Assembly: GCF_965224175.1 (NCBI RefSeq)
Contig: NZ_OZ245041.1
Coordinates: forward strand, 682,001 to 746,000
DNA length: 64,000 bases
DNA from: Kordia sp965224175
GTDB taxonomy: Bacteria > Bacteroidota > Bacteroidia > Flavobacteriales > Flavobacteriaceae
Direction: 5' to 3'
Position numbers and translations under genes: made by a program. A model generated the notes under the pieces. It made no database searches and was not told the DNA's origin. It saw only the letters and a program-made list of their open reading frames with translations. Each line of letters opens with the position of its first letter. The first letter of the stretch is position 1. This document shows positions 8,100 to 17,369 of this stretch, one piece after another.

Positions 8100-10271
8100 A
8101 TGATTAAAATACATTCCAAAACATTAGATGATTTAGAATTCGAAACTGTTTTACAACAAGTTTCCGAACATGCTGTGACCACATATGGTAAACAGAAAGT
8201 TAATAATACACAACCTTTTCATGATAAAGATGTATTGTTAACCAACCTTGCCTATGTAAATGAATACCTAGCATCTTTTGAGAATGAAAACGTGATTCCT
8301 AATCATGGTTTTGAAGGAATATCACTAGAAATTAAATTATTAGCAATAGAAAATAGTTTTCTGGAAATTCAAGGATTTCGTAAAATTTCGGCTATTTCTA
8401 GTGCTGTCAATTTATTAATTAAGTTTTTTAAGAAGTTTCAAGAATATTATCCAACATTACAATCACGTTCAGAACGTATTGAATTCACGAAAGTATTAAT
8501 TACTGAAATTGATAATGTAATCAATCGTTTTGGAGAAGTTAAAGATTCTGCTTCTCCAGAATTGTCACGAATTCGTCGTGGAATTTTAAGCATTCGCGGA
8601 AAAATCAATCAGAGTTTTTCTTCAGCACTAAGCAGATATAATCAAGCAGATTATTTAGATGAAATTCGTGAAACTGTTGTTGACAACCGTAGAGTTTTAG
8701 CTGTAAAAGCCATGCATCGTCGCAAAGTAAAAGGTGCGATTATGGGAAATTCTAAAACGGGAAGCATAGTATATATTGAACCAGAAATTACGTTACAATA
8801 TACACGAGAGCTATCGAATTTAGAATATGAAGAAAAGGAAGAAGTTACACGTATATTAAAGGAATTAACAGACTTTACACGTCCGTTTGCGCCACTTTTG
8901 GAGGAATATCAAGACTTCTTAAGCGATTTGGACGTAAGTTATGCTAAAGCAAAATATGCAGCTTCTATGGAAGCAATTCTACCTGAAATTTCAGAGAAAC
9001 GTGAATTATTTCTAAAAGATGCATATCATCCACTACTCTATTTAACAAATAAAGAGCGAAACGAAAAAACGTATCCACAAACTATTGAACTCAGTCAGGA
9101 TAATAGAATTATTGTGATTTCTGGACCAAATGCCGGAGGAAAAAGTATTACGTTAAAAACGATTGGTTTGTTACAATTAATGTTGCAAAGCGGAATGTTA
9201 GTTCCTGTACATGAACGCAGTAAAATGTGTTTATTTGATCGAATTTTGACAGATATTGGAGACGGACAATCTATAGAAAATCATTTAAGTACCTATAGTT
9301 ATCGTTTGAAACAGATGAATTACTTTTTGAAAAAGTGTAATAATAGAACACTGTTTTTAATTGATGAATTTGGTACAGGAAGTGATCCTGAATTAGGTGG
9401 TGCTTTGGCGGAAACATTCCTGGAAGTATTTTACGAACGTGAAGCTTTTGGAATTATCACAACGCACTACTCCAATTTAAAATTATTGGCAAACGAATTG
9501 CCACATGCAACAAATGCGAACATGATGTTTGATCGCAAGACATTGTTGCCAATTTACCAATTAGCTTTAGGTCAAGCTGGAAGTTCGTTTACTTTTGAAG
9601 TTGCACAGAAAAATGGAATTCCATATAGTTTAATCAATAAAGCAAAGAAAAAAATTGAACGTGGAAAAGTTCGTTTTGATGCTACCATTGCAAAACTACA
9701 GAAAGAACGTAGTGCTATGGAGAAAACTTCAAAACTCTTGAAGGAAGAAGAAATCAAAGCACGTGAAGAAAACGAACGTTTGGAAGCTCTAAATACCAAG
9801 ACAAAGTCAAAATTAGAGAGCTATCAACAGTTATATGATCATGATAAACGCATGATTCATCTTGGTAATAAAATTAATGAAATTGCTGAACGTTATTTTG
9901 ATAATAAAAAGAAACGTCCGTTAATTTCTGAGTTCTTACGTATTGTAGAAACTGAAAACTCGAAACGTAAAAAACAAACTGCTAAAGAGAAGAAAGTTCA
10001 AAAAGCAAAACAGCGCGAAGCTAAAAAAGAAGTCATTCAAAAAGTAGCGGTCATTCGTGAAGAAAAGAAAGTTGCAAAGAAAAAGGCTGCTAAAGAAGAA
10101 GCTGAGAAACCAAAAGTTGTTTTAAAAGTTGGCGATCGCGTACGAATGCCAGATGGTAAAGCTGTTGGAACAATTGACAGTATTGAAAAAGGAAAAGCAA
10201 CAGTGAACTATGGATTGTTTACTACAAGTATTTCTGTAGATCAATTAGAATTTGTGCAAGCTGGGAAATAG
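8100..10271 (+). CDS. mutS2: MutS2-family ATPase lacking a Smr nuclease domain
   Basis: A MutS-like ATPase of the MutS2 branch, 723 residues. The core/lever region (about 1-320) precedes the ATPase domain with Walker A SGPNAGGKSIT (about 339-349), Walker B LFLIDEFGTGSDPE (about 418-431) and the TTHYSNLK switch. A long Lys/Glu-rich coiled coil spans about 515-670, and a KOW-like beta domain (KVGDRVRMPDGKAVGTI) ends the protein. The usual C-terminal Smr endonuclease domain is absent. MutS2 proteins act in recombination suppression and, in some bacteria, on collided ribosomes; mismatch repair is not their role. Confidence 0.93.
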   Translation: MIKIHSKTLDDLEFETVLQQVSEHAVTTYGKQKVNNTQPFHDKDVLLTNLAYVNEYLASFENENVIPNHGFEGISLEIKLLAIENSFLEIQGFRKISAISSAVNLLIKFFKKFQEYYPTLQSRSERIEFTKVLITEIDNVINRFGEVKDSASPELSRIRRGILSIRGKINQSFSSALSRYNQADYLDEIRETVVDNRRVLAVKAMHRRKVKGAIMGNSKTGSIVYIEPEITLQYTRELSNLEYEEKEEVTRILKELTDFTRPFAPLLEEYQDFLSDLDVSYAKAKYAASMEAILPEISEKRELFLKDAYHPLLYLTNKERNEKTYPQTIELSQDNRIIVISGPNAGGKSITLKTIGLLQLMLQSGMLVPVHERSKMCLFDRILTDIGDGQSIENHLSTYSYRLKQMNYFLKKCNNRTLFLIDEFGTGSDPELGGALAETFLEVFYEREAFGIITTHYSNLKLLANELPHATNANMMFDRKTLLPIYQLALGQAGSSFTFEVAQKNGIPYSLINKAKKKIERGKVRFDATIAKLQKERSAMEKTSKLLKEEEIKAREENERLEALNTKTKSKLESYQQLYDHDKRMIHLGNKINEIAERYFDNKKKRPLISEFLRIVETENSKRKKQTAKEKKVQKAKQREAKKEVIQKVAVIREEKKVAKKKAAKEEAEKPKVVLKVGDRVRMPDGKAVGTIDSIEKGKATVNYGLFTTSISVDQLEFVQAGK

Positions 10272-10299
10272 TGTTGAATGTTGAATGTTGAATGTTGAA
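10272..10299. repeat. 4 x 7-bp tandem repeat (TGTTGAA)
   Basis: Four perfect head-to-tail copies of TGTTGAA lie directly after the mutS2 stop codon. The reading frame of mutS2 ends before them, so copy-number change would not alter the protein. Confidence 0.9.
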
Positions 10300-10393
10300 T
10301 AAGTTGTTCAAATAATCCTTTCTATTAAAATAGAAACTATTAAACTTCAGATTTATTTTTATCACTTGTAAATTCACAACTTATCAACTAACA

Positions 10394-10909
10394 ATGAAAA
10401 GAAAAATTGGCATTACAATTCTCATGATCATTATTATAGGTTATTTGATTCCTGAGAATTTTAGTATGCCCGTTAAGAATGCTACTTCTAATGATTACAA
10501 TAAGGAATCTTTTTGGTATTATCCTTGGGGAAAATCGGTTACACATAAAGGCGTAGATATTTTTGCTACAAAAGGAACTCAATTGAATGCGGCTATATCA
10601 GGAATCGTTTTATATGCAGGAACTGTAGATGTTGGCGGAAATGTTATCATTATACTTGGTCCAAAGTGGAAGTTACATTATTACGCACATTTGGATACGA
10701 TTACTACTTCTAGCCTATCATATGTAAGCAGAAATGAACAAATTGGAACAATTGGAAACTCTGGAAATGCAAATGGAAAATCACCACATTTACATTATGC
10801 GATTGCTACAATTATTCCGTATCCTTGGAAAATTGATAATGACAGACAAGGTTGGAAAAAAATGTTTTATTTGAATCCTATTGAATATTTGAAAGCATCA
10901 AAGAATTAG
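10394..10909 (+). CDS. M23-family (LytM-type) metallopeptidase
   Basis: A 171-residue protein with an N-terminal membrane anchor or signal (about 5-20) and an M23 peptidase domain. Zinc-site motifs are complete: H51 and D55 (HKGVDIF), H99 (HYYAHLD) and H132/H134 (SPHLHYAI). M23 enzymes cut peptidoglycan cross-bridges or act as envelope regulators; with all ligands present, catalysis is plausible. It faces the periplasm by topology. It is a stand-alone gene between mutS2 and the DCC protein. Confidence 0.88.
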   Translation: MKRKIGITILMIIIIGYLIPENFSMPVKNATSNDYNKESFWYYPWGKSVTHKGVDIFATKGTQLNAAISGIVLYAGTVDVGGNVIIILGPKWKLHYYAHLDTITTSSLSYVSRNEQIGTIGNSGNANGKSPHLHYAIATIIPYPWKIDNDRQGWKKMFYLNPIEYLKASKN

Positions 10910-10995
10910 AAAGACCTTTATAAATTTAAAATTCAACATTTATAATTTAAAATTTCCAAAGTCGTATCTTTGTAATAGATTTCAAAAAAAGTAAA

Positions 10996-11412
10996 ATGAT
11001 AGATTCTTTACCGAAAGATAAAAAAATCGTATTGTTTGATGGCGTTTGTAATTTGTGCAATAGTTTCATCAACAAGATCATTGAACGCGATACAAACGAC
11101 ATATTTCGTTATGCTTCTTTGCAGTCTGAAGTAGGAATTGCTATTCAAAAACATTTGAAGTTAGATGCTTCTAAACTAGATTCTGTGATTTTGTTTGAAC
11201 CTGATGGAAGTTATTATCATAAATCTACTGCCGCTTTAAGAATCATGAAAGAATTTGGTGGCGCTTGGTCTTTGATGCAAGTTTTTATGATATTTCCTAA
11301 ATTTCTCCGTGATGCAGGCTATAACTTTGTTGCAAAATATCGCTACAAATGGTTTGGTAAAAAAGATAGTTGTATGATGCCAACTCCTGAGTTAAAAGCG
11401 AAATTTTTGTAG
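10996..11412 (+). CDS. DCC-family thiol-disulfide oxidoreductase-like protein (DUF393)
   Basis: A 138-residue protein that opens with IVLFDGVCNLCNSFI, the DxxCxxC signature of the DCC family (C18, C21). FRYASLQSEVG and KSTAALRIMKEFGGAW follow, as usual in the family. The fold is thioredoxin-like; the reaction is not established. A TATCTTTG matching the -7 consensus lies 24 bp before the ATG (10965-10972). Confidence 0.88.
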   Translation: MIDSLPKDKKIVLFDGVCNLCNSFINKIIERDTNDIFRYASLQSEVGIAIQKHLKLDASKLDSVILFEPDGSYYHKSTAALRIMKEFGGAWSLMQVFMIFPKFLRDAGYNFVAKYRYKWFGKKDSCMMPTPELKAKFL

Positions 11413-11464
11413 CTGATTTTAAGCTGTTTTTTTTGCAATAATCACGAAATGTATTCCTAAAAGT

Positions 11465-12040
11465 TTAAAAATTAATACCTGCTTCAATAGCAAAACCTAA
11501 AGAACGATTTAGAGCTCTAGAATTAGACAGTTTACCTATTATTTTACCTCCTATAACAAGTCCAAAGTCTGGAAAAGGAACATATAAAAATCCTGTGTTC
11601 ATGCTACCTTCAATCAAAAATTTTGTACTTTTCTCTACTGTAATACGTTCAACTGTTTCCAATCCTGGTGAAACTCCAACTCCTAAATTAATATAAAAAT
11701 CATTCCCTAGATATTCATAACCATCAAATCCCATTCCTAGAGAATAATTAGCTACATTTTTAATGTTTTTACGCTCTAGAAAACTTTGATCTATATTGGT
11801 TTTACCAAAACTTAAAGTAATCGGTATTTGAAATTTATCAGACTCTTTTTTAAACTCACGATAATGTACTGACCAGCCATTGTAATACTTACTAAAAGTA
11901 TGTTGATAGGAAATCATATATAATTGCTGTAAATCAAGTTCGGATGCATCTAACTCAGGTTTGTTTTGAGCAGATAAGAACTGTGAAAGTAACAAAAACA
12001 AGGCGATATAACTAAAGTCAATTGATTTTGATAAATTCAT
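11465..12040 (-). CDS. exported outer-membrane-type beta protein, hypothetical
   Basis: A 191-residue protein with a signal peptide (cleavage likely after ...FLSAQ, about residue 25) and a body of alternating short beta segments rich in Gly and aromatics, ending in a phenylalanine (AIEAGINF), which is typical of outer-membrane beta-barrels. No named family is recognised. It begins 2 bp after the hydroxylase-type gene at 12043, so the two are probably co-transcribed. Confidence 0.7.
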   Translation of the reverse strand: MNLSKSIDFSYIALFLLLSQFLSAQNKPELDASELDLQQLYMISYQHTFSKYYNGWSVHYREFKKESDKFQIPITLSFGKTNIDQSFLERKNIKNVANYSLGMGFDGYEYLGNDFYINLGVGVSPGLETVERITVEKSTKFLIEGSMNTGFLYVPFPDFGLVIGGKIIGKLSNSRALNRSLGFAIEAGINF

Positions 12041-12042
12041 AA

Positions 12043-12921
12043 TTAATACTTTTTAGTTTCCTTAAAATAGCTAGGTTTCCATATTAAATTACCGAAAACA
12101 ATGCGTAGTTTATCTTTAAGTGTTCTACATCTTTTTACATCTTTCCAGATATTTTTATATTCAATAAAATTGATTGTAATTGGGTTATTGGAATTAATAT
12201 TTTTTGTTAGACCATATACTACTTTGTCTTCTTCGCTTTGATAAGTACCAAAAATTCTATCCCAAATAATTAGAAATCCACCATAATTTTTATCTAAATA
12301 TTTTCCATTAGATCCATGATGAACTCTATGAACAGATGGTGTATTGAAAATTTTATCTAGCCAACCGAGTTTTCCGATTTTTTCTGTGTGAATCCATGTT
12401 TGGAATTGTGCTACCAAAACCAATCCTACTATAGCTTGAAATGGGGAAAATCCAATAAGAATCATAGGAATTAGAAAAATCCATTCAAATAATCCTTCTA
12501 CGATGCTCAAGCGCATAGATACAGTAAGATTATAGTCTTTTGATGAGTGATGAACGCTATGACTCGCCCACAAGATGCGATGTTCGTGTTCTAAACGATG
12601 CATCCAATAATAAGTAAAGTCTGCTACGAAAAAAGCTACTATCCAAGTCCATATATTCATTGGAATTTCAAAAGGTGCTATCCAAGAAATTGGAATTAAA
12701 AATATGACACCAATACTACCAATAATACTTTTTTCCAACAGTTGATTCATTACGAATATTGCAATATTTGCTCCAGTGTCTTTCCAACTTCTTTTTCTCT
12801 TTTTAATAAAGTCTATGACTATTTCAATCAGAATAATTGCTAGATTGAATAGAAAAAGATAGGATACAAATAGCATAATTCCTGATTCTTCAAATAATGA
12901 TATTAATCTTGCGAAACTCAT
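12043..12921 (-). CDS. sterol desaturase / fatty acid hydroxylase-type membrane di-iron protein
   Basis: A 292-residue polytopic membrane protein of the fatty-acid hydroxylase superfamily. The histidine boxes that bind the di-iron centre are present: HRLEHEHR (about 108-115), HSVHHSS (about 120-126) and VHRVHHG (about 197-203). Several hydrophobic helices surround them. Family members hydroxylate or desaturate lipids, sterols, carotenoids or ether lipids; the substrate cannot be read here. First gene of a two-gene minus-strand unit with the exported protein downstream. Confidence 0.88.
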   Translation of the reverse strand: MSFARLISLFEESGIMLFVSYLFLFNLAIILIEIVIDFIKKRKRSWKDTGANIAIFVMNQLLEKSIIGSIGVIFLIPISWIAPFEIPMNIWTWIVAFFVADFTYYWMHRLEHEHRILWASHSVHHSSKDYNLTVSMRLSIVEGLFEWIFLIPMILIGFSPFQAIVGLVLVAQFQTWIHTEKIGKLGWLDKIFNTPSVHRVHHGSNGKYLDKNYGGFLIIWDRIFGTYQSEEDKVVYGLTKNINSNNPITINFIEYKNIWKDVKRCRTLKDKLRIVFGNLIWKPSYFKETKKY

Positions 12922-13107
12922 GTATTATTTTTTTAATGAATGTTTAAATATTTTGTGTCTGTCTCAGAATTGTCATCAATAATTACGACAAGTTCCGTTC
13001 GTTAATACTTGTAAAAGTTATATTAGATTTTTAATTTTAAATAGATGATACTAGTGAAGTTGATGAAACACAAACCAAGCAAGTAAAACTTAGATTGCAT
13101 ATCTGTT

Positions 13108-13290
13108 TCATTTAGAATGCTTTGTGAATTCTGGGAAAAAGTAAGCAAACCAAGTGAACCACAATAAATTCAGCAGTCCCCAAATGGACTCTTGTCCTTG
13201 AAAATAAGCTATAATTTCAGGAAATTTGTAAAAACCAACAACGCCCAAGAAGCCCAGATACCAGTGTTTGTCAAATTTGTAATTTTTCAT
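13108..13290 (-). CDS. small membrane protein, 60 residues
   Basis: A short ORF with two hydrophobic stretches (WYLGFLGVVGFYKFPEIIAYF and IWGLLNLLWFTWFAYFFPEF) separated by a polar turn, a helical hairpin in the membrane. No family assigned. It sits just downstream of the AraC/GyrI regulator gene on the same strand. Confidence 0.6.
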   Translation of the reverse strand: MKNYKFDKHWYLGFLGVVGFYKFPEIIAYFQGQESIWGLLNLLWFTWFAYFFPEFTKHSK

Positions 13291-13342
13291 ACTACAAAAG
13301 TAAGACTGGCATTAAACAGGTTGTTTGTCCGTTTTGGACAAT

Positions 13343-14209
13343 TTACAGTATGGGAATATAGATTTCTGTAATCAAATCCTTTTTGTCGATTTTCTCGTGG
13401 TGATTCACATAAAACTCCAAAATAGGTTTATCGGCAAATTCTAATCGAATCTTTGTTAACCAATTGGCGTAGATGTTATTGTAAGTGTTTTTCAGCTCTT
13501 CGTCCGAACCTTTGTGAATGAATTTAACGTATTTTTGAATGGTATGCGTTTTTGTTCGACATAGATTTTCTATTGCAAAATTCAATGGTTTTCTTAGAAT
13601 TAAAGCAACATTTGTTCTACATCTGCAATCATCTGTAATTTCATTATCGTCTATCGTTTCTGAAAAAAATATACTTTCGTTTGAAAGTAACTTCTTGTGT
13701 ATACAATATTCAATAAAGGAATCCCAAGTTTTTTCAATTGCTTTTAAATCTTGTGTATTGCCTTTGTGTTCTAGATAAAGTACATCAAATTCAGGAAGTG
13801 TTTCTATGGTAAATGGTAATGGTTTTATGCTGTATTCATTGCGAATTTGTTCGATTGGTTTATGAAGCTGATTAGTATTTTTTCTAAAAGCAACAGGTGA
13901 ACATTTAAATTTATTCTTAAATGCCTTGCTAAAAGAAGCTACATCAGAAAAACCTACATTTATTGCGATATCAGAGACTTGTTCATTGGTATATTTTAAA
14001 TATTCTGCAGATTTTTCCAATCGAATTCTTTTAATATACTTACCAATAGTTTCATGATGCAATGATTGAAAAATGCGATTTATATTTCGATATGAGTAAT
14101 GACTGATTTCTTCAATTTTTTCAATTTTTATTTCATCTTTGAAATTTTCATCTATGAAACTAACTAGATTATTATATCTCTCTATTTGTGTACTATTTTG
14201 AAGATTCAT
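13343..14209 (-). CDS. AraC-family regulator with C-terminal GyrI-like domain
   Basis: A 288-residue regulator. Two AraC helix-turn-helix motifs occupy about 10-110 (HYSYRNINRIFQSLH; QVSDIAINVGFSDVASFSKAFKNKFKCSP). A GyrI/Rob-type small-molecule-binding domain follows from about 125 (PEFDVLYLEHKGN ... EIYIPI). This is the Rob/SoxS-like arrangement, DNA binding first, and family members respond to hydrophobic compounds. The co-oriented membrane-protein gene lies 52 bp downstream; the target is not otherwise visible. Confidence 0.9.
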   Translation of the reverse strand: MNLQNSTQIERYNNLVSFIDENFKDEIKIEKIEEISHYSYRNINRIFQSLHHETIGKYIKRIRLEKSAEYLKYTNEQVSDIAINVGFSDVASFSKAFKNKFKCSPVAFRKNTNQLHKPIEQIRNEYSIKPLPFTIETLPEFDVLYLEHKGNTQDLKAIEKTWDSFIEYCIHKKLLSNESIFFSETIDDNEITDDCRCRTNVALILRKPLNFAIENLCRTKTHTIQKYVKFIHKGSDEELKNTYNNIYANWLTKIRLEFADKPILEFYVNHHEKIDKKDLITEIYIPIL

Positions 14210-14449
14210 TTTAATATCTCACAATGGTTTTGGCTATGGTGTTGTTGCAGAATGATGCTGCAAAATTATTCCATCATAAACCAAAGTTAGCAAATACGTG
14301 GGAATTTCAAATAGAAATTTCTATGTAATCAACTATGGAAGTTATTAGCAGTATTCCTTGAACTTGAGTATTTTTAACTAGAATAATTGATCTCTTTTCC
14401 ACTTTTATAAAAAAGATTCAAATTGCTTCTCAATACTATATAATGAATC

Positions 14450-14848
14450 TTAATTTTGAATTGGTGTACAAATTTCAATTATAAAGCCATTCAAATCTCT
14501 CAGATAACCAACTTGCTGTCCCCAAGATTTTGTAACTGCTTGCGCTAACAATACTGCTCCGTTCTCAATTGCATTATCCATTACTTTCTCAACTTCTGAC
14601 GTCGTAAATGCTAATTCAACTCCAAATGGTTTTTCACTCAATTTACTTTCTAAAAAGCCGTTCTTAAAATTTGAATTCCCGAGTTCAAGGTTTGAAAATG
14701 CAATTGTGGTATTGCCTGATTTTATTTCTCCGTAATCATTCTCTGGAGTTAGAAATTTTTGCTCAAATCCAAATGCTTTCTTGTAGAATTCTATAGTTTT
14801 TGATACGTCCGAAACGTAAAGAATTGTGTATGCGTATTGAATGTCCAT
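14450..14848 (-). CDS. VOC-family (glyoxalase/bleomycin resistance-like) protein
   Basis: A 132-residue vicinal-oxygen-chelate protein: paired beta-alpha-beta modules beginning AYTILYVSDVSKTIEFYKKAFGFEQKF and ending QQVGYLRDLNGFIIEICTP. The terminal EICTP glutamate matches the metal ligand position of the family. Members range from glyoxalases to drug-binding proteins; the ligand is unknown. Stand-alone gene in the minus-strand accessory stretch. Confidence 0.88.
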   Translation of the reverse strand: MDIQYAYTILYVSDVSKTIEFYKKAFGFEQKFLTPENDYGEIKSGNTTIAFSNLELGNSNFKNGFLESKLSEKPFGVELAFTTSEVEKVMDNAIENGAVLLAQAVTKSWGQQVGYLRDLNGFIIEICTPIQN

Positions 14849-14974
14849 TTTTATAGTTTTTGTTTGTCAAATTTTAGCGGCATCATCCTTGTTTTTTTTA
14901 TAAAACTAAGACCATTGATCATTTGAAAACAAAGTTACTCGACTAAAAAAGGATTGCTTTGTAAAAAAACGACA

Positions 14975-15700
14975 TTATCTAAAATAGCTTGGATTTTCGC
15001 CTGAAATTCGGTTGAATTCATAATTCATATGAGAATGGTCAAAAAATCCCGAATCAAAAGCAATTTTTAAGAGACTTGTTTCGGCAGATGATTTGATACG
15101 TTTTTTAGCATTCTCAAAGCGTACTACATTTGAGAATTCCTTCACGGTCAAACCCATATAACTTTTAAAACGTCTTTCTAATTGTCGTAGACTTATATGG
15201 TGTGATTTTGCTAAATTATTGATAGTCAATACGCCTTTTGATAACCTTATACTTTTTACAACTGATAAAACTATTGGGTCTTGTGTTGTGTAATTTTGTT
15301 TGAAGAGTGTTTCTATGAAATTTTCAAGAAATTTTATTTTAGTGTTTAAATTCTCCAAATCATTTATCTGACTCAAAATATCAAGGTTAACTTTGGGAAA
15401 TATGCTTGATAATTCAATCTTCAAATTTTTTGTTCCGTCAAGTGGAATTTTTGATAAGCTACCAAAATTTTCTGTTTTAAAACGAATTCCGATTAAGTCT
15501 GATTCAGTCGATAATCTCCTAAGCTGATATTTTGACATAACACCTGATAGAAACCCTTTATTTTGCTTTAAGTCGAAAATTATATCAGTACAGTTATCGG
15601 GTAATATCTTGAAATTCTCACTCGATTTGTTTTTCGAAAAAGTCCAAAAAGAGTCAACTACGCTATCAATTCTTTTTGATGGTTTTATTTCTTGATACAT
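14975..15700 (-). CDS. AraC-family regulator with DUF6597-like N-terminus
   Basis: A 241-residue transcription factor. The N-terminal part (about 1-110; VVDSFWTFSK ... ILPDNCTDIIFDL) matches the sensor-like domain often found with this AraC group. The C-terminal HTH_18 region (about 150-240) shows INNLAKSHHISLRQLERRFKSY and KIAFDSGFFDHSHMNYEF. The gene it regulates is not evident; the VOC gene downstream on the same strand is a candidate by position only. Confidence 0.87.
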   Translation of the reverse strand: MYQEIKPSKRIDSVVDSFWTFSKNKSSENFKILPDNCTDIIFDLKQNKGFLSGVMSKYQLRRLSTESDLIGIRFKTENFGSLSKIPLDGTKNLKIELSSIFPKVNLDILSQINDLENLNTKIKFLENFIETLFKQNYTTQDPIVLSVVKSIRLSKGVLTINNLAKSHHISLRQLERRFKSYMGLTVKEFSNVVRFENAKKRIKSSAETSLLKIAFDSGFFDHSHMNYEFNRISGENPSYFR

Positions 15701-15855
15701 TAATTAGGGTGCTTAATTATCGTCAATATTTTATAAAGAAACGTAGGCTTATAACAAAACGATACATTTCGCGTTGAGATTTAGTCAAATATAAATATTT
15801 TGCTTTTATCATTTTTAGTAAACACTAAATTTTGTTTGGCGACTTTGGAAATAAA

Positions 15856-15887
15856 ACAGGACTTTTAAGTAAGCTTAAAAGCCCTGT
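15856..15887 (-). terminator. terminator of the monooxygenase-like gene
   Basis: 14-bp stem with a single mismatch (ACAGG-A-CTTTTAAG against CTTAAAAG-C-CCTGT) and a 4-nt loop, 32 nt beyond the end of the gene at 15919. In minus-strand sense it is followed by a T-rich tail. Confidence 0.7.
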
Positions 15888-15918
15888 GTTTTCTCTCTTT
15901 TTGGTAACTACCTTAGTT

Positions 15919-16221
15919 CTATAACTTAGCCTGTTGTAAAGGTTCTAATATGGTCATTGTCACAGATTCCAGTTGAATTAACTCTAACAAGTTTTTTAAT
16001 GATTCTTTATCTGCCATTCGTTCATTTGAAAGATGTGCATTTTCCGTTGTGTCCCAATAATAAATATCAATCCAACAATCATCTTTATCTTTGTATAGTG
16101 TTTGACTGATAAATCCGTCTAATTTTTTTAAATCAGGAACCATTTCGTTAACTGCGTCAATCATCTGTTTGTCAGAAACATTAGCTTTTGCTTTCCATTT
16201 TACACTTTCTAAAACATTCAT
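15919..16221 (-). CDS. antibiotic-biosynthesis-monooxygenase-like (ABM fold) protein
   Basis: A 100-residue protein with the pattern of a dimeric alpha/beta-barrel: VKWKAKANVSDKQMIDAVNEMVPDLKKLDGFISQTLYKDKDDCWIDIYYWDT in one continuous beta-alpha-beta run. Members include quinone-forming monooxygenases and heme degraders, but many have no known activity, so no reaction is assigned. It lies just downstream of the broken Crp/Fnr gene, a regulator type that in related bacteria often sits next to its target. Confidence 0.65.
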   Translation of the reverse strand: MNVLESVKWKAKANVSDKQMIDAVNEMVPDLKKLDGFISQTLYKDKDDCWIDIYYWDTTENAHLSNERMADKESLKNLLELIQLESVTMTILEPLQQAKL

Positions 16222-16286
16222 TTATTTATTATTTAAATTAAAAAGCACAAAATATTTCAAGCAAACTTATTATGCATTAATCTAGA

Positions 16287-16754
16287 TTAAGGTTTTAAAA
16301 GTTTGTTCTTTACTTTGCTAAGTGCTTCAGGTGTAATCCCTAAATATGAAGCAATCATTCGTTGTGGAACTCTCTGAATGATTTTTGGGTAGGTTTTAAT
16401 AAAATGTTCGTAACGCTCAATAGCTGTTGAACTCATCATCATAATTACTCTATTTTGAAGCGCCTCTAATCGGTTGAGAATTTTTTGTAGTTCTATTTTA
16501 TCTTCATTTCCTTTCTCAAGAATAGCTATTTCAGAATCTTCTAGAGCGTCAATAAATAATTTAGAAGGTTGATCGGTAGAAGTACTATCTGTCATAATCC
16601 AATTTTCAGAAGCAAACAAAAAAATATGTTCTTTACCTTTCTTGTCAATAGTATAACTACGAAGTAAACCAGATTTCACTAAGTAAATCTTAGTTTTGGC
16701 TTCTCCTGCTCTTTGAAGTACTTATCCTTTTTTTATTTTGATTTCGTTCAATTT
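16287..16754 (-). pseudogene. Crp/Fnr-family regulator, 5'-truncated with an in-frame stop
   Basis: The longest open part (16287-16679, GTG start) encodes the end of the cNMP-binding domain and the winged helix (RMIASYLGITPEALSKVKNKL). Reading the same frame upstream gives recognisable cNMP-domain sequence on both sides of a TAA at 16722-16724: NEIKIKKG, stop, VLQRAGEAKTKIYLVKSGLLRSY. The frame then runs into the TAG that ends the neighbouring gene at 16755. The first 30-40 residues of a normal Crp/Fnr protein are therefore missing and the rest is interrupted. A short product from an internal GTG is possible but would lack an intact sensor domain. Confidence 0.8.
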
Positions 16755-17369
16755 CTATTTTCCAATTATTTGATATTCTTCTGGTATTTCAATTCCAGTA
16801 AATCCGTTTGTTAATCCGTAGATTATCAATACTGTAAATAAAATTCCAGTAAATACTATTAATTTTGATTGTTGTTCTACTGTAAATCCGAATATTGTCT
16901 TTTTCATTTTCTGATAATGAATAGCAGATAAGTGGCCAAAGAAAGAGAAAATTGCTAATCCATAGTAAGGTATAAAAAATAAGGTTAATGGAAATGTATT
17001 TAAACCTGCCACACCAAAATAAAAGTTAGTGTCAAGATCTAAAATGTATCGTCCTGTCAAAACTACTCCAACATGAATGCATAAGAAAACTGCCAAGTAC
17101 AAACCTGTCCAAATCTGTAGTTTTTTATAGAAATTATTCTTTGAGCTTCTAATGGAAAAAAACAATTTTAATCCAGAAACAATTTGAGCAAATACAGCTA
17201 ATAAAAGAAAAGATTCAACAACAAAATTTCTATACACATATCTAAGGTTATCCATTGTTTTTAAATGAGATTCTACTCCAAATATTCCCATAAAATGATT
17301 AAATAGATGCAATCCAATAAAAATTGAAAGTATCAGTCCAGAAAAGTAATGTATTGTTTTAATTTTCAT
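16755..17369 (-). CDS. five-helix membrane protein, cytochrome b-like
   Basis: A 204-residue integral membrane protein with about five hydrophobic helices. Histidines lie inside helices (H7, H21 and H25 near the N-terminus; IHVGVVLTGRY near 100; GHLSAIHY near 150), a spacing reminiscent of di-heme cytochrome b anchors such as those of succinate dehydrogenase. Heme binding is an inference. Its start overlaps the end of the preceding membrane-protein gene by 11 bp. Its stop codon abuts, in frame, the truncated Crp/Fnr remnant. Confidence 0.65.
   Translation of the reverse strand: MKIKTIHYFSGLILSIFIGLHLFNHFMGIFGVESHLKTMDNLRYVYRNFVVESFLLLAVFAQIVSGLKLFFSIRSSKNNFYKKLQIWTGLYLAVFLCIHVGVVLTGRYILDLDTNFYFGVAGLNTFPLTLFFIPYYGLAIFSFFGHLSAIHYQKMKKTIFGFTVEQQSKLIVFTGILFTVLIIYGLTNGFTGIEIPEEYQIIGK

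Noticed and set aside
10272..10299. Phase-variable repeat altering mutS2
   Set aside because: The TGTTGAA copies follow the stop codon, so copy-number change cannot shift the mutS2 reading frame.
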